Shown here: in pieces, positions 28,601-37,628 of the stretch
Layout of the letters: each line of letters starts with the position of its first letter
How positions within the stretch are numbered: the stretch's first letter is position 1
Made by a program: the position numbers and the translations under genes
NCBI RefSeq assembly: GCF_002215215.1
Contig: NZ_CP018632.1
Location: 3,964,501-4,028,500 of the forward strand
Source: Granulosicoccus antarcticus IMCC3135
GTDB taxonomy: Bacteria; Pseudomonadota; Gammaproteobacteria; Granulosicoccales; Granulosicoccaceae
Direction: 5' to 3'
DNA: 64,000 nucleotides
Notes under the pieces: model-generated
Told to the model about the DNA's origin: nothing
Database searches by the model: none
What the model saw: the letters and a program-made list of their open reading frames with translations, nothing else

Positions 28601-28629
28601 ACCCAAACACGGGGCCGTTCGGTGCTTAG
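25621..28629 (+). CDS. tnpA: Tn3-family transposase
   Basis: A 1002-residue protein, the normal length for Tn3 transposases. It starts MPVEFLTQAQREHYGRFAGE with the N-terminal DUF4158-type DNA-binding region and ends in the DDE domain: REIMTDTAGASDMIFGLFWLLGY (quoted in part), FSPRLADAG and RVFGRGE-like helices to NMLGHYSFAL. The ATG at 25621 is preferred because the upstream frame runs through the res region. The stop lies inside the right inverted repeat, as in other family members. The frame is intact, so the transposon may be active. Confidence 0.96.
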   Translation: MPVEFLTQAQREHYGRFAGELSVVELAQHCHLDDKDRALINSRRQDHNRLGFAVQLCTVRCLGTFLADPIDVPSNMVAFIARQIGGYDPTCLARYLDRKQTRHAHQAEIQHAYGYRDFNEAPWGFRLTRLLYAQAWTSTERPSQQFDIATHWLMVNKVLLPGSSTLERLVSQTRERAANRLWSKLSALPGRGQVVALETLLQIETSRRTTALDRLRQAPVHVSGPAFLASLDRYVELKAFGMNRLNVTGIPLVRLKVLARHAAQISAYRMARMPDDRRIASLVAFVHSYQTRALDDALDVLDLLASDITSKAKYLGKRNRLRTLKDLDKAAIALAKACALILDEEQSSDDLRASIFSLIAKPQLEQAIGTINDIARPPEGTFHEEMVEQYGRLKRVVPRLLSDIEFKPTASGVPVHQALSFLQTIDGPQKDMPGDAPVAFVTNAWRRLVFDKGGRISRAGYTLCLMDRLQDALRRRDIYVEDSERWTDHRSKLLQGAEWEANKVQIYRSLGHPINVDDALCGLSKQLDTAYRQTIERFDQNKAVRVEYTNEKPSLTITGLAKLDEPESLLALQDKVMALMPSIDLPELVLEIHAHTGFLDTFSHISEANARASDMPTSICAVLLAEACNIGREPFVRSARTELTRHRLLWAHQNYIRTETLIDANARLVDHQSTIPLSLHFGGGEVASADGMRFVSSGRTIHSGANRKYFGSGRGITWYNFLSDQYAGFHGIVVPGTLRDSIFVLEGLLEQQTGLIPREIMTDTAGASDMIFGLFWLLGYQFSPRLADAGEARLWRIDKEADYGVLDDLVRSCIKPQRFETQWDEMLRVAGSLKLGTVSASELIRSLLKSDRPSALAQAIIEVGRINKTLYLLNYIDNEDYRRRILTQLNRGESRHALARAICYGKRGEIQQSYREGQEDQLGALGLVTNAVVLWNTIYMDAAINRLREQGEEIIEADLARLSPLINKHINMLGHYSFALAEGIKSGVLRPLNDPNTGPFGA

Positions 28630-28662
28630 CGCAACTTTTCGTTCCATTGGGCTTCATACCCC
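28624..28662. repeat. Right 39-bp terminal inverted repeat of the transposon
   Basis: It is the exact complement of 22675-22713 and overlaps the last two codons of tnpA. TGGAA follows at 28663-28667. Confidence 0.93.
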
Positions 28663-29300
28663 TGGAAGAGGCAGCACCGGTCGGAAGTCCGGAATGAACG
28701 CCGACGGCTGCAAACAATTCGGGATACTGTTCCGCCATGATCAACGCCATTGCACCCCCGGGCGCAGAATCCGGCGATGAAGACACGGTTGGGGTCAATC
28801 GGATGGTTGGCCAATATCTCTAGAGTCAAGGCATTCAACAAAGCCGGCTCTCCACTACCTCGTTGCTGGTGTGCTGACTCATACCAGTTCCAACATAGAT
28901 TCGCGTTGGCGGTTGCCGGTTGAGTAGGATACAGCACGAACATACCGTGTTCTTCGGCCAGGGCGTTCATCTGTGTCCCTGCAGAAAAACCCTGGGCGTC
29001 CTGTGTACAACCATGCAGCATTACCAACAAGGGTGCAGTCGAGCCATCAACGTCGAATGGTTTGAACAATTTGTAATTCAGTGATTCGCCGTTATGGGCA
29101 TGCGAGCCATCGATGAATGCACTGGAAGTTCCTACCTTGCTCGCCTCTGGATTGATAGTCTTGATACCACCAACGGATGACTCTATCTGCTCCGTTCTTT
29201 CTCCAGAAGCCTTTGTATTGTCGGCAGACGCCCTGTCGCTCGTGAGCGATACGAGCACTAAAACACATAGTTCACAAGTTATTTTTAGTTGTATGGGCAA
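28663..29300 (-). pseudogene. 5' fragment of PHB depolymerase-family gene (frameshifted)
   Basis: This encodes the N-terminal part of a secreted esterase of the PHB depolymerase/LpqC family: a signal-like N-terminus, LLVMLHGCTQDAQGFSAGTQ with the oxyanion-hole region, and NPNRVFIAG-like DPNRVFIAGF leading to the lipase box. Exactly at the box (about 28765-28775) the frame breaks: SAPGGAMALIMAEQYPELFA continues in another frame. The normal GxSxG serine motif is thus destroyed, independent of the transposon that interrupts the gene at 28663. The start is uncertain; a TTG at 29300 is the longest option. Confidence 0.85.
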
Positions 29301-29336
29301 TTTACTTAACGTTTTACAAGGGTGGTCCAGTAAGCA

Positions 29337-29350
29337 TTGATCTACATCAA
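29337..29350 (+). promoter_or_regulatory. FNR/DNR box upstream of the nar operon
   Basis: TTGATctacATCAA matches the TTGAT-N4-ATCAA consensus perfectly and lies 115 bp before narK. It implies oxygen- or NO-responsive activation of narK-narGHJI by an FNR-family protein. Confidence 0.82.
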
Positions 29351-29464
29351 GGCATAGAGATCTTTAGGGGAAGATACTCGCGGTTCGCGAACAACTATCA
29401 TTCCTTCAGCTCGCAAAGACTGTCTTGACGGAATGACTCGTACCCGAACCTTCGGAACCTATTG

Positions 29465-32263
29465 ATGAGTCAAACAAAAACATCCGGGCCACCATCCGGA
29501 GCCCCACCCGCCACGAACACCTCACAGCAAAATCGAATACTAGGCATGAGTACTCTGGCCTTCACATTCTGTTTTGCCGTGTGGACCATATTTGCGATCA
29601 TCGGCGTGCGTATCAAGCAAGACCTGGGCTTGAGCAACACAGAATTCGGCCTGCTAGTCGGCACACCGATACTGACCGGTTCCTTATCCCGAATTTTCCT
29701 TGGTATCTGGACCGATCAATACGGTGGGCGAATCGTTAATACAATAACGATGCTGACCGCAGCGGCAGCTACCTTCGCCTTGTCATATGCCACCAGCTAT
29801 CCAGTGATGCTTTTGGCGGCACTTGGCGTGGGTCTGGCTGGCGGTACATTTTCGGTGGGTGTCGCCTACGTTTCCAAGTGGTTTCCGAAAGAAAAGCAAG
29901 GAACCGCCCTGGGAATCTTCGGTATGGGCAACCTGGGGTCTGCCATCACCGTTTTCATCGCCCCGTTCGTCATGGTTGCCTTTGGCTGGACTACCGTCGC
30001 CCAGGTCTGGGCTAGCGTGCTGGCGGTCATGGCCGTGGTGTTCTGGCTAAGTACCGAGGATGAACCCTCATTGAAAGCCCGTCGTCTGGCAGGTGAGAAG
30101 CCACGCAGCGCTCTGAGTCAATTAGAGCCGTTAAGAAATCTGCAAGTCTGGCGCTTTGCCACTTACTACTTTTTTGTCTTTGGTGCCTTTGTGGCGCTGG
30201 CCCTCTGGCTACCGCGTTATCTGGTGGGTGTCTACGATCTGGACATCAAGCAGGCCGGCATGATAGCTGCGCTTTATTCGGTCCCGGCGTCTGTTTTTCG
30301 CGCCTATGGAGGCCATCTATCCGACAAATTCGGAGCACGCCGCATCATGTACTGGACCTTCGGGGTATCCATACTGATGACCTTCATGCTCTCCTACCCT
30401 AATACTGATTACATCATTCACGGTATCAAGGGCGACATCATGTTTCAGACGAGCATGAGTCTTATCCCGTTCGTGTGCGCGATTTTCGTACTCGGATTCT
30501 TCATGTCGCTGGGTAAGGCGGCTGTATTCAAACACATCCCGGTCTACTACCCCGATCACGTCGGTGCCGTAGGTGGTCTTGTGGGCATGATCGGTGGTCT
30601 GGGTGGCTTTGTAATGCCTATAGCCTTTGGTGCACTACTGGATCTGACCGGTGTGTGGACCAGCAGTTTCATGTTGTTGTTTCTGGTCGCCTCGGTATCC
30701 ATGGTATGGATGCATTTGTCCATTCGCAATATGGAACGTAAAGCCATGGCAGGCACCCTGGCAGATCTGCCCGAGTTGCCTGAAATGCTACCTCTGCACG
30801 GCGTTGAGCAACACGGCAAGCTGGCAGCCTCCAAGACGCTTGACGACTGGCGGCCGAATGATGAAGAGTTCTGGGAGAATAAAGGCAAACACATCGCCAA
30901 GCGCAACCTGTGGATCTCGATTGCCGCGTTGTTACTGGCGTTTTCCGTCTGGATGGTGTGGAGCGTGGTGGTAGCCAAACTGCCGTCCATCGGCTTTAAC
31001 TTCTCGACTAATCAACTGTTCTGGCTGGCAGCATTACCCGGACTATCGGGTGCAACACTCAGAATATTCTATTCGTTCATGGTGCCCATTTTCGGCGGCA
31101 GGCTTTGGACAACCTTGACCACAGCCTCATTACTGGTGCCAGCATTCGGTATCGGCTACGCAACACAGAATCCAGAAACGCCGTATCTGATTTTTCTGGT
31201 ACTTGCACTGCTGTGCGGATTAGGTGGTGGTAATTTCGCATCTTCCATGTCGAATATCTCGTTCTTCTTCCCCAAGAAAGAGAAAGGTAATGCGCTGGCG
31301 CTCAATGCGGGTCTTGGCAACCTGGGTGTCAGCGTGATGCAATTTCTGGTACCGCTGGTGGTCACCATTGGTGTGTTTGGCGTAATCGGCGGTGAGCCGG
31401 TAACCACGGATACGGGTCAGAACCTCTGGATCCAGAATGCAGGCTTCATCTGGGTACCTTTCCTGATGATCACAACGGTTGCAGCCTGGTTTGGCATGAA
31501 CGACATCGCTTCCGCCAAAGCCTCGTTTTCAGAACAATCCGTCATATTCACTCGTAAGCACAACTGGATCATGTGTGTGCTGTACACCGGCACTTTCGGC
31601 TCATTCATCGGCTACTCAGCAGGTTTTCCACTCTTGGCCAAGTCGCAGTTTCCAGAAGTCAACTCCCTGCCCTTTATCTTCCTCGGGCCATTGGTTGGCG
31701 CACTTTCGCGAGCAGGCACAGGCTGGATCTCAGATCGATTTGGTGGTGCACGGGTCACGTTCTGGACCTTCCTGGGAATGATTGCCGCGGTATTCGGCGT
31801 ACTGTTCTTTCTGGGTATCAAGACACAACCAGGCGCTTTCTGGGGCTTCTTCGCCATGTTCATGCTGTTGTTCTTTGCAACCGGTGTTGGCAATGCCTCT
31901 ACCTTCCAGATGATTCCGGTCATCATGCGCAAGGAAATCGATCGACTGATGCCACAACTTGATATTACAGCTCGGGCACATCAATCCGAAAAAGAATCGG
32001 CTGCGATCATTGGTTTCACCTCGGCAATGGCTGCCTACGGTGCATTCTTCATACCCAAGTCCTACGGCACGTCGATCTCACTGACGGGCGGACCTAGCGC
32101 GGCTTTGTGGGCATTCATGCTCTTCTATGTGGTTTGCGCAGCTCTGACCTGGCTTTACTACTCACGTCGTAGTGGTCTGTTATATGACATCGAGCATCAG
32201 CCCAACCAAGCGGTTGCACCTGACGCCACCTCATCAGCGGCCAACGCCGCTTCTGCCTCTTAA
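29465..32263 (+). CDS. narK: Fused double nitrate/nitrite transporter NarK1-NarK2
   Basis: A 932-residue inner-membrane protein made of two complete MFS transporters in tandem: residues about 25-430 and 475-905. Each has the NarK-type Gly-rich nitrate signatures (AALGVGLAGGTFSVGVAYVS and GMGNLG in the first, LCGLGGGNFASSMSNISFF and NAGLGNLG in the second). A hydrophilic linker of about 45 residues joins them. In known fusions such as that of Paracoccus, one half acts as nitrate/H+ symporter and the other as nitrate/nitrite antiporter. It is first in the nar operon, 23 nt before narG. The ATG at 29465 is chosen over a TTG three bases earlier. Confidence 0.95.
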   Translation: MSQTKTSGPPSGAPPATNTSQQNRILGMSTLAFTFCFAVWTIFAIIGVRIKQDLGLSNTEFGLLVGTPILTGSLSRIFLGIWTDQYGGRIVNTITMLTAAAATFALSYATSYPVMLLAALGVGLAGGTFSVGVAYVSKWFPKEKQGTALGIFGMGNLGSAITVFIAPFVMVAFGWTTVAQVWASVLAVMAVVFWLSTEDEPSLKARRLAGEKPRSALSQLEPLRNLQVWRFATYYFFVFGAFVALALWLPRYLVGVYDLDIKQAGMIAALYSVPASVFRAYGGHLSDKFGARRIMYWTFGVSILMTFMLSYPNTDYIIHGIKGDIMFQTSMSLIPFVCAIFVLGFFMSLGKAAVFKHIPVYYPDHVGAVGGLVGMIGGLGGFVMPIAFGALLDLTGVWTSSFMLLFLVASVSMVWMHLSIRNMERKAMAGTLADLPELPEMLPLHGVEQHGKLAASKTLDDWRPNDEEFWENKGKHIAKRNLWISIAALLLAFSVWMVWSVVVAKLPSIGFNFSTNQLFWLAALPGLSGATLRIFYSFMVPIFGGRLWTTLTTASLLVPAFGIGYATQNPETPYLIFLVLALLCGLGGGNFASSMSNISFFFPKKEKGNALALNAGLGNLGVSVMQFLVPLVVTIGVFGVIGGEPVTTDTGQNLWIQNAGFIWVPFLMITTVAAWFGMNDIASAKASFSEQSVIFTRKHNWIMCVLYTGTFGSFIGYSAGFPLLAKSQFPEVNSLPFIFLGPLVGALSRAGTGWISDRFGGARVTFWTFLGMIAAVFGVLFFLGIKTQPGAFWGFFAMFMLLFFATGVGNASTFQMIPVIMRKEIDRLMPQLDITARAHQSEKESAAIIGFTSAMAAYGAFFIPKSYGTSISLTGGPSAALWAFMLFYVVCAALTWLYYSRRSGLLYDIEHQPNQAVAPDATSSAANAASAS

Positions 32264-32286
32264 CTTCACTCCATCAGGAAATACAC

Positions 32287-35200
32287 ATGAGTCATTTTCT
32301 CGATCGCCTGAGCTACTTCAGGTTATCCCGTGAATCCTTCTCCGATGGTCACGGTGTTGTCACCGGTGAAGATCGTACGTGGGAAGACGCTTACCGCAAT
32401 CGCTGGGCTCACGACAAGATCGTGCGTAGTACCCACGGTGTCAACTGTACCGGATCCTGTTCGTGGAAAATCTACGTCAAGGGCGGTATCGTCACGTGGG
32501 AGACACAACAGACAGACTATCCGCGTACACGTTGGGATATGCCTAATCACGAGCCTCGCGGCTGTGCTCGGGGGGCGAGCTATTCTTGGTACCTATACAG
32601 CGCGAACCGTATCAAGTATCCGATGATGCGTCGCCGTCTGATAGAACGCTGGCGTGCGGCACTGGTAACGAGTCCGGATCCGGTCGACGCCTGGGCCAGC
32701 ATCGTTGAAGATGATGAGGCGCGGCGCGACTACCAGAAAGTGCGCGGCATGGGTGGTTTTGTACGCAGTAGCTGGGACGAGGTAAACCAGCTGATTGCAG
32801 CCTCCAACGTCTACACAATCAAGAAGCACGGACCGGATCGTGTTGTAGGCTTCAGTCCAATCCCGGCCATGAGTATGGTCAGCTACGCTGCAGGTTCTCG
32901 CTACCTGAGCCTTATCGGTGGCGTCTGCCTGAGCTTCTACGACTGGTACTGCGATTTACCTCCCTCCAGTCCGCAGGTCTGGGGTGAGCAGACCGATGTG
33001 CCTGAATCAGCCGATTGGTACAACAGTACCTATATCATTGCCTGGGGCTCAAACGTGCCACAGACGCGAACTCCCGATGCGCACTTTTTTACCGAAGTTC
33101 GTTACAAGGGCACCAAGACAGTTGCAGTCACCCCTGACTACAGTGAAGTGGCCAAGCTGTCAGACGTCTGGCTGCACCCTAAACAGGGCACCGACTCTGC
33201 CATGGCCATGGCCATGGGTCATGTTGCGCTTAACGAGTTCTACTTCAAGCAGCGCAGCCCCTACTTCGACAACTATGCACGTCGTTATACTGACCTGCCC
33301 ATGCTGATCATGCTGAAGGAGCATAAGCTGGAGGACGGTAGCATCACACAGGTACCTGACCGCTATCTTCGCGCCAGCGATGTGTACGACACATCAGCGC
33401 AGATGAACAATCCGGAATGGAAAACTCTGGCCTACGATACCAATGGCAATGTCGTTACGCCCAACGGTTCCATCGGCTTTCGCTGGGGCCCCGAAGACCG
33501 GGCCGATAGCGGACGCTGGAATCTGGAAGACAAGGAAGCCGAGCATGACCAAGATGTTCGGCTCAAGCTTTCTGTCATGGAAGATGGCGATCAGGTACAT
33601 GAAGTGGTTGATGTCGCACTGCCCTACTTTGGAGGCGTCGTCGCACCACACTTCACCGCCAACGAGCAGCAAGGTGACATAAGCCATGTTCGTGTGCCTG
33701 CTACGCGACAGACCATCAACACAGATGATGGCCCACAGGAAGTATTGCTGGTTACCGTATTTGACTTGCAGGCAGCACAGTACGGTATCGATCGTGGTCT
33801 GGGTAGTGGTGCAAAAAACTATTCTGACAACGCTCCCTACACGCCAGCCTGGGCGGAGACAATTACCGGCGTACCCGCTGAGCGCATAGAAACAGTTGGG
33901 CGAGAATTTGCCGAGAACGCACACAAAACCGAAGGCAAGTCCATGATCATCATTGGTGCCGGCATGAACCATTGGTATCACGCCGATATGGGTTATCGCG
34001 GGGTAATCAATCTGCTGATGATGTGTGGTTGCATTGGCAAGAGTGGTGGTGGTTGGTCGCATTATGTCGGTCAGGAGAAGCTACGCCCACAAACTGGCTG
34101 GACAGCACTGGCCTTTGCTCTCGACTGGATCCGCCCCCCACGCCAGATGAACAGTACCAGTTACTTCTATGCGCACACGGATCAATGGCGCTATGAAAAA
34201 CTCGGTATGGATGAGATCGTCTCGCCACTGGCCGACAAGTCGCAATACGAAGGCAGCATGATCGACTTCAATGTGCGTGCCGAGCGCATGGGTTGGCTGC
34301 CCAGTTCCCCACAACTGAAAACCAACCCCATTCAGGTTGCCAGGGATATCGCAGCGTCAGGCAGTTCAGCTGCCGACTATGTTGCAGGCGCGTTGAAGAA
34401 TGGGGATTTGCAGATGAGCTGTGAAGATCCGGATGCACCGGAGAACTGGCCTCGCAACATGTTCGTCTGGCGTTCCAACCTTCTGGGTTCCAGTGGTAAA
34501 GGTCATGAGTATTTCCTCAAGCACCTGCTGGGTACCGCCAATGGCGTACAGGGCAAGGACCTTGGCACAGAGGATGCCAAACCGTCGGAGGTTACCTGGC
34601 ATGAGAAGGCCCCCGAAGGCAAGCTTGATCTTCTGGTGACGCTGGATTTTCGTATGAGCACCACTTGTCTGTATAGCGACATCGTGTTGCCCACCGCTAG
34701 CTGGTATGAAAAGAACGATTTGAACACCAGTGATATGCACCCGTTCATTCATCCGCTGTCAACGGCTGTTGACCCGGTGTTCCAGTCGCGCAGTGACTGG
34801 GAGATCTACAAGGGTTTCGCCAAGGCTTTCAGTGAAGTCTGCAAGGGGCATCTGGATGTCGAAGAGGAAGTGGTGCTGACACCTTTGATGCATGACACAC
34901 CCGCCGAGCTTGCGCAGGCCATCGGTGTCAAGGAATGGAAGAAAGGTCATTGTGACCTGATTCCCGGCAAGACCGCTCCACAAGTTGCAGTGGTAAAGCG
35001 CGATTACCCGAACGTCTACAAGCAGTTCACGGCACTTGGCCCGTTGATGAACAAAGTCGGCAATGGCGGCAAGGGCATCGGCTGGAATACCGAAACCGAA
35101 GTCTCGCAGTTGGGTCAGTTGAATGGCTCTAACAAAGAGGAAGGCATAACAACTGGCATGCCAAAAATCGAGACCGACATTGATGCCTGTGAAGTCATCA

Positions 35201-36093
35201 TGAGTCTGGCACCTGAGACGAACGGGCATGTGGCCGTGAAGGCCTGGGAAGCTCTGGGCAAGATCACCGGACGCGATCATACGCACCTGGCAATACATCG
35301 TGAAGATGAAAAAATTCGCTTTCGGGATATTCAGGCACAGCCCCGCAAGATTATCAGTAGCCCAACCTGGAGCGGTATCGAGAGTGAGACAGTCAGCTAC
35401 AACGCCGGTTATACCAATGTGCATGAGCTTATCCCCTGGCGCACACTGACGGGCCGGCAGCAGTTCTACCTGGATCATCCCTGGATGATTGCCTTTGGTG
35501 AAGCGATGGCAAGCTACAGGCCACCGGTTGATCTCAAGGCCACAGGCGGTGTTCACAACAAGCGCAGCAACGGTAACCCTGAAATCTTGCTGAACTTCAT
35601 CACCCCGCACCAGAAATGGGGCATTCACAGCACCTACACCGACAATCTGATCATGCTCACGCTCAATCGTGGCGGACCGGTTATCTGGTTAAGTGAGGAC
35701 GATGCGAAAGAGGCAGGCGTTGAGGATAACGATTGGGTGGAGCTGTTCAATGTGAACGGTGCCATTGCCGCCCGTGCGGTGGTCAGTCAGCGAGTCAAAA
35801 ACGGCATGGTCATGATGTATCACGCGCAGGAGAAAACCATCAACACCCCAGGATCCCAGATAACCGGCACTCGTGGTGGCATACACAACTCGGTCACCCG
35901 AACCGTACTTAAACCGACACATATGATTGGTGGATATGCACAGTTCAGTTATGGATTCAACTACTACGGCACCATCGGCACCAATCGTGATGAATTTGTG
36001 GTGGTACGCAAGATGAGTAAGATTGATTGGCTCGACACACCAGACGAGGATCATCTTGCACCGGTCTACCAGGCTCTGGGAGAGAACCCATGA
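32287..36093 (+). CDS. narG: Respiratory nitrate reductase, alpha subunit
   Basis: A 1268-residue catalytic subunit of the membrane-bound cytoplasm-facing nitrate reductase, which reduces nitrate to nitrite at a Mo-bis-MGD centre. The FS0 iron-sulfur ligands are His50, Cys54, Cys58 and Cys93 (THGVNCTGSCSW, RGCARG), the same positions as in E. coli NarG. The Mo-ligand Asp region is STYIIAWGSNVPQTRTPDAH. There is no Tat-export signal, in line with NarG-type topology. Its stop overlaps the narH start by 4 nt. Full length, no lesions. Confidence 0.98.
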   Translation: MSHFLDRLSYFRLSRESFSDGHGVVTGEDRTWEDAYRNRWAHDKIVRSTHGVNCTGSCSWKIYVKGGIVTWETQQTDYPRTRWDMPNHEPRGCARGASYSWYLYSANRIKYPMMRRRLIERWRAALVTSPDPVDAWASIVEDDEARRDYQKVRGMGGFVRSSWDEVNQLIAASNVYTIKKHGPDRVVGFSPIPAMSMVSYAAGSRYLSLIGGVCLSFYDWYCDLPPSSPQVWGEQTDVPESADWYNSTYIIAWGSNVPQTRTPDAHFFTEVRYKGTKTVAVTPDYSEVAKLSDVWLHPKQGTDSAMAMAMGHVALNEFYFKQRSPYFDNYARRYTDLPMLIMLKEHKLEDGSITQVPDRYLRASDVYDTSAQMNNPEWKTLAYDTNGNVVTPNGSIGFRWGPEDRADSGRWNLEDKEAEHDQDVRLKLSVMEDGDQVHEVVDVALPYFGGVVAPHFTANEQQGDISHVRVPATRQTINTDDGPQEVLLVTVFDLQAAQYGIDRGLGSGAKNYSDNAPYTPAWAETITGVPAERIETVGREFAENAHKTEGKSMIIIGAGMNHWYHADMGYRGVINLLMMCGCIGKSGGGWSHYVGQEKLRPQTGWTALAFALDWIRPPRQMNSTSYFYAHTDQWRYEKLGMDEIVSPLADKSQYEGSMIDFNVRAERMGWLPSSPQLKTNPIQVARDIAASGSSAADYVAGALKNGDLQMSCEDPDAPENWPRNMFVWRSNLLGSSGKGHEYFLKHLLGTANGVQGKDLGTEDAKPSEVTWHEKAPEGKLDLLVTLDFRMSTTCLYSDIVLPTASWYEKNDLNTSDMHPFIHPLSTAVDPVFQSRSDWEIYKGFAKAFSEVCKGHLDVEEEVVLTPLMHDTPAELAQAIGVKEWKKGHCDLIPGKTAPQVAVVKRDYPNVYKQFTALGPLMNKVGNGGKGIGWNTETEVSQLGQLNGSNKEEGITTGMPKIETDIDACEVIMSLAPETNGHVAVKAWEALGKITGRDHTHLAIHREDEKIRFRDIQAQPRKIISSPTWSGIESETVSYNAGYTNVHELIPWRTLTGRQQFYLDHPWMIAFGEAMASYRPPVDLKATGGVHNKRSNGNPEILLNFITPHQKWGIHSTYTDNLIMLTLNRGGPVIWLSEDDAKEAGVEDNDWVELFNVNGAIAARAVVSQRVKNGMVMMYHAQEKTINTPGSQITGTRGGIHNSVTRTVLKPTHMIGGYAQFSYGFNYYGTIGTNRDEFVVVRKMSKIDWLDTPDEDHLAPVYQALGENP

Positions 36094-37628
36094 AAATCCG
36101 TGCCCAGATCGGCAAGGTTCTTAATCTGGATAAATGCATTGGTTGCCATACTTGCAGTGTTACCTGCAAGAATGTCTGGACCAGTCGTCCCGGTGTTGAA
36201 TATGCCTATTTCAACAATGTAGAAACCAAGCCCGGTATCGGCTATCCCAAGCAATGGGAAGATCAGGCCAAATGGAACGGTGGTTGGGTTCGCAAGAGCA
36301 ACGGCAAGATAGAACCACGCCAGGGTGGCAAGTGGAAGTTGCTGATGAAGATATTTGCCAATCCGAACATGCCACAGATTGACGACTATTATGAGCCGTT
36401 TACCTTTGACTATGATCATCTGCAAAGCGCGCCTGAGATGAAGGCCCCTCCCACAGCGCGTCCACGCTCCCTGATCACCGGTCAGCGTATGGAGAAAATC
36501 GAGTGGGGTCCCAACTGGGAAGATATCCTGGGCGGCGAATTTGAAAAGCGCAGCAAGGACAAGAACTTCGACGACATACAAAAGGATATCTACGGGCAAT
36601 TCGAAAACTCTTTCATGATGTACCTGCCACGCCTTTGTGAGCATTGCCTGAATCCTACCTGTGTAGCCTCTTGCCCCAGTGGCAGTATCTACAAGCGCGA
36701 GGAAGACGGCATTGTGCTGATCGATCAGGACAAGTGCCGCGGCTGGCGTATGTGTATCAGTGGCTGCCCATACAAGAAGATCTATTACAACTGGAAAAGC
36801 GGCAAGGCCGAGAAGTGCACCTTTTGCTACCCACGTATCGAAGCTGGTGAGCCGACCGTATGCTCGGAGACCTGTGTCGGCCGGATACGCTACCTGGGAG
36901 TGATGCTCTACGATGCCGATCGTATCGAGGAAGCCGCAAGCGTTGAGAAGGACAAGGATCTGTATCAGGCTCAACTGGATATCTTTCTTGATCCGAACGA
37001 TCCAGAAGTCATCAAGCAGGCACGCATCGACAATATCCCGGATGCCTGGATGGCCGCGGCACGACGCAGCCCGGTGTACAAGATGGCCGTGGACTGGAAA
37101 GTGGCATTGCCGCTGCACCCTGAATATCGCACTTTGCCAATGGTGTGGTATGTCCCTCCCCTATCACCTATCTCAGCAGCAGCCAATGCTGGCCATCTGA
37201 GTAGTAAAGGCGTATTGCCTGATGTTGAACAACTGCGGATCCCGGTCAAGTATCTGGCCAATCTGCTGACAGCTGGTGATACTGCGCCGGTCATACGGGC
37301 CCTTGAGCGAATGCTTGCCATGCGTGCCTTCCAGCGTGGACGCCACGTCGATGGCGAGACCAATCTGGAGGTGTTGACACAGGTGGGGCTGACACAAAGC
37401 CAAGTGGAAGACATGTATCAGGTCATGGCCATTGCCAACTATGAGGACCGTTTCGTGATACCGACCAGCCATCGTGAAGTTGATGAAAATGCATTCAACC
37501 TGCGCGGTGGTTGCGGCTTCAGTTTTGGTAACGGCTGCTCGGAAGGCACCACCCAAACCAGTCTGTTTGGCAGCGAGAAAAAACGCACTATTCCTATCAA
37601 GATGGAAAAATGGATCCCGGCATCATGA
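36090..37628 (+). CDS. narH: Respiratory nitrate reductase, beta (iron-sulfur) subunit
   Basis: A 512-residue electron-transfer subunit with four ferredoxin-like cysteine groups, e.g. CIGCHTCSVTCKN at residues 16-28, CEHCLNPTCVASCPSG, and CRGWRMCISGCP, where Trp replaces a Cys and marks the [3Fe-4S] cluster as in E. coli NarH. It passes electrons from NarI haems to NarG on the cytoplasmic face. The true start is ATG 36090 inside the narG stop (ATGA); a longer upstream frame is an artefact. The stop overlaps narJ by 4 nt. Confidence 0.98.
   Translation: MKIRAQIGKVLNLDKCIGCHTCSVTCKNVWTSRPGVEYAYFNNVETKPGIGYPKQWEDQAKWNGGWVRKSNGKIEPRQGGKWKLLMKIFANPNMPQIDDYYEPFTFDYDHLQSAPEMKAPPTARPRSLITGQRMEKIEWGPNWEDILGGEFEKRSKDKNFDDIQKDIYGQFENSFMMYLPRLCEHCLNPTCVASCPSGSIYKREEDGIVLIDQDKCRGWRMCISGCPYKKIYYNWKSGKAEKCTFCYPRIEAGEPTVCSETCVGRIRYLGVMLYDADRIEEAASVEKDKDLYQAQLDIFLDPNDPEVIKQARIDNIPDAWMAAARRSPVYKMAVDWKVALPLHPEYRTLPMVWYVPPLSPISAAANAGHLSSKGVLPDVEQLRIPVKYLANLLTAGDTAPVIRALERMLAMRAFQRGRHVDGETNLEVLTQVGLTQSQVEDMYQVMAIANYEDRFVIPTSHREVDENAFNLRGGCGFSFGNGCSEGTTQTSLFGSEKKRTIPIKMEKWIPAS

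Larger units (their letters stand above)
22675..28662. mobile_element. Tn3-family transposon, about 6.0 kb
   Basis: It is bounded by perfect 39-bp inverted repeats (22675-22713 and 28624-28662, both starting GGGGTATGAAGCCC at the outer edge) and 5-bp TGGAA duplications. The right two-thirds holds a divergent tnpR-tnpA pair with a res-like region between. The left third is cargo: a group II intron inside a palindrome and a gene for a secreted protein. A degenerate second copy of the tnpR-side end lies internally at 24788-24847. The transposon sits inside a PHB depolymerase gene. Confidence 0.93.

Noticed and set aside
34759-35628. Long antisense frames within narG and narH
   Set aside because: They mirror the codon structure of strongly coding genes on the plus strand and show no protein family.
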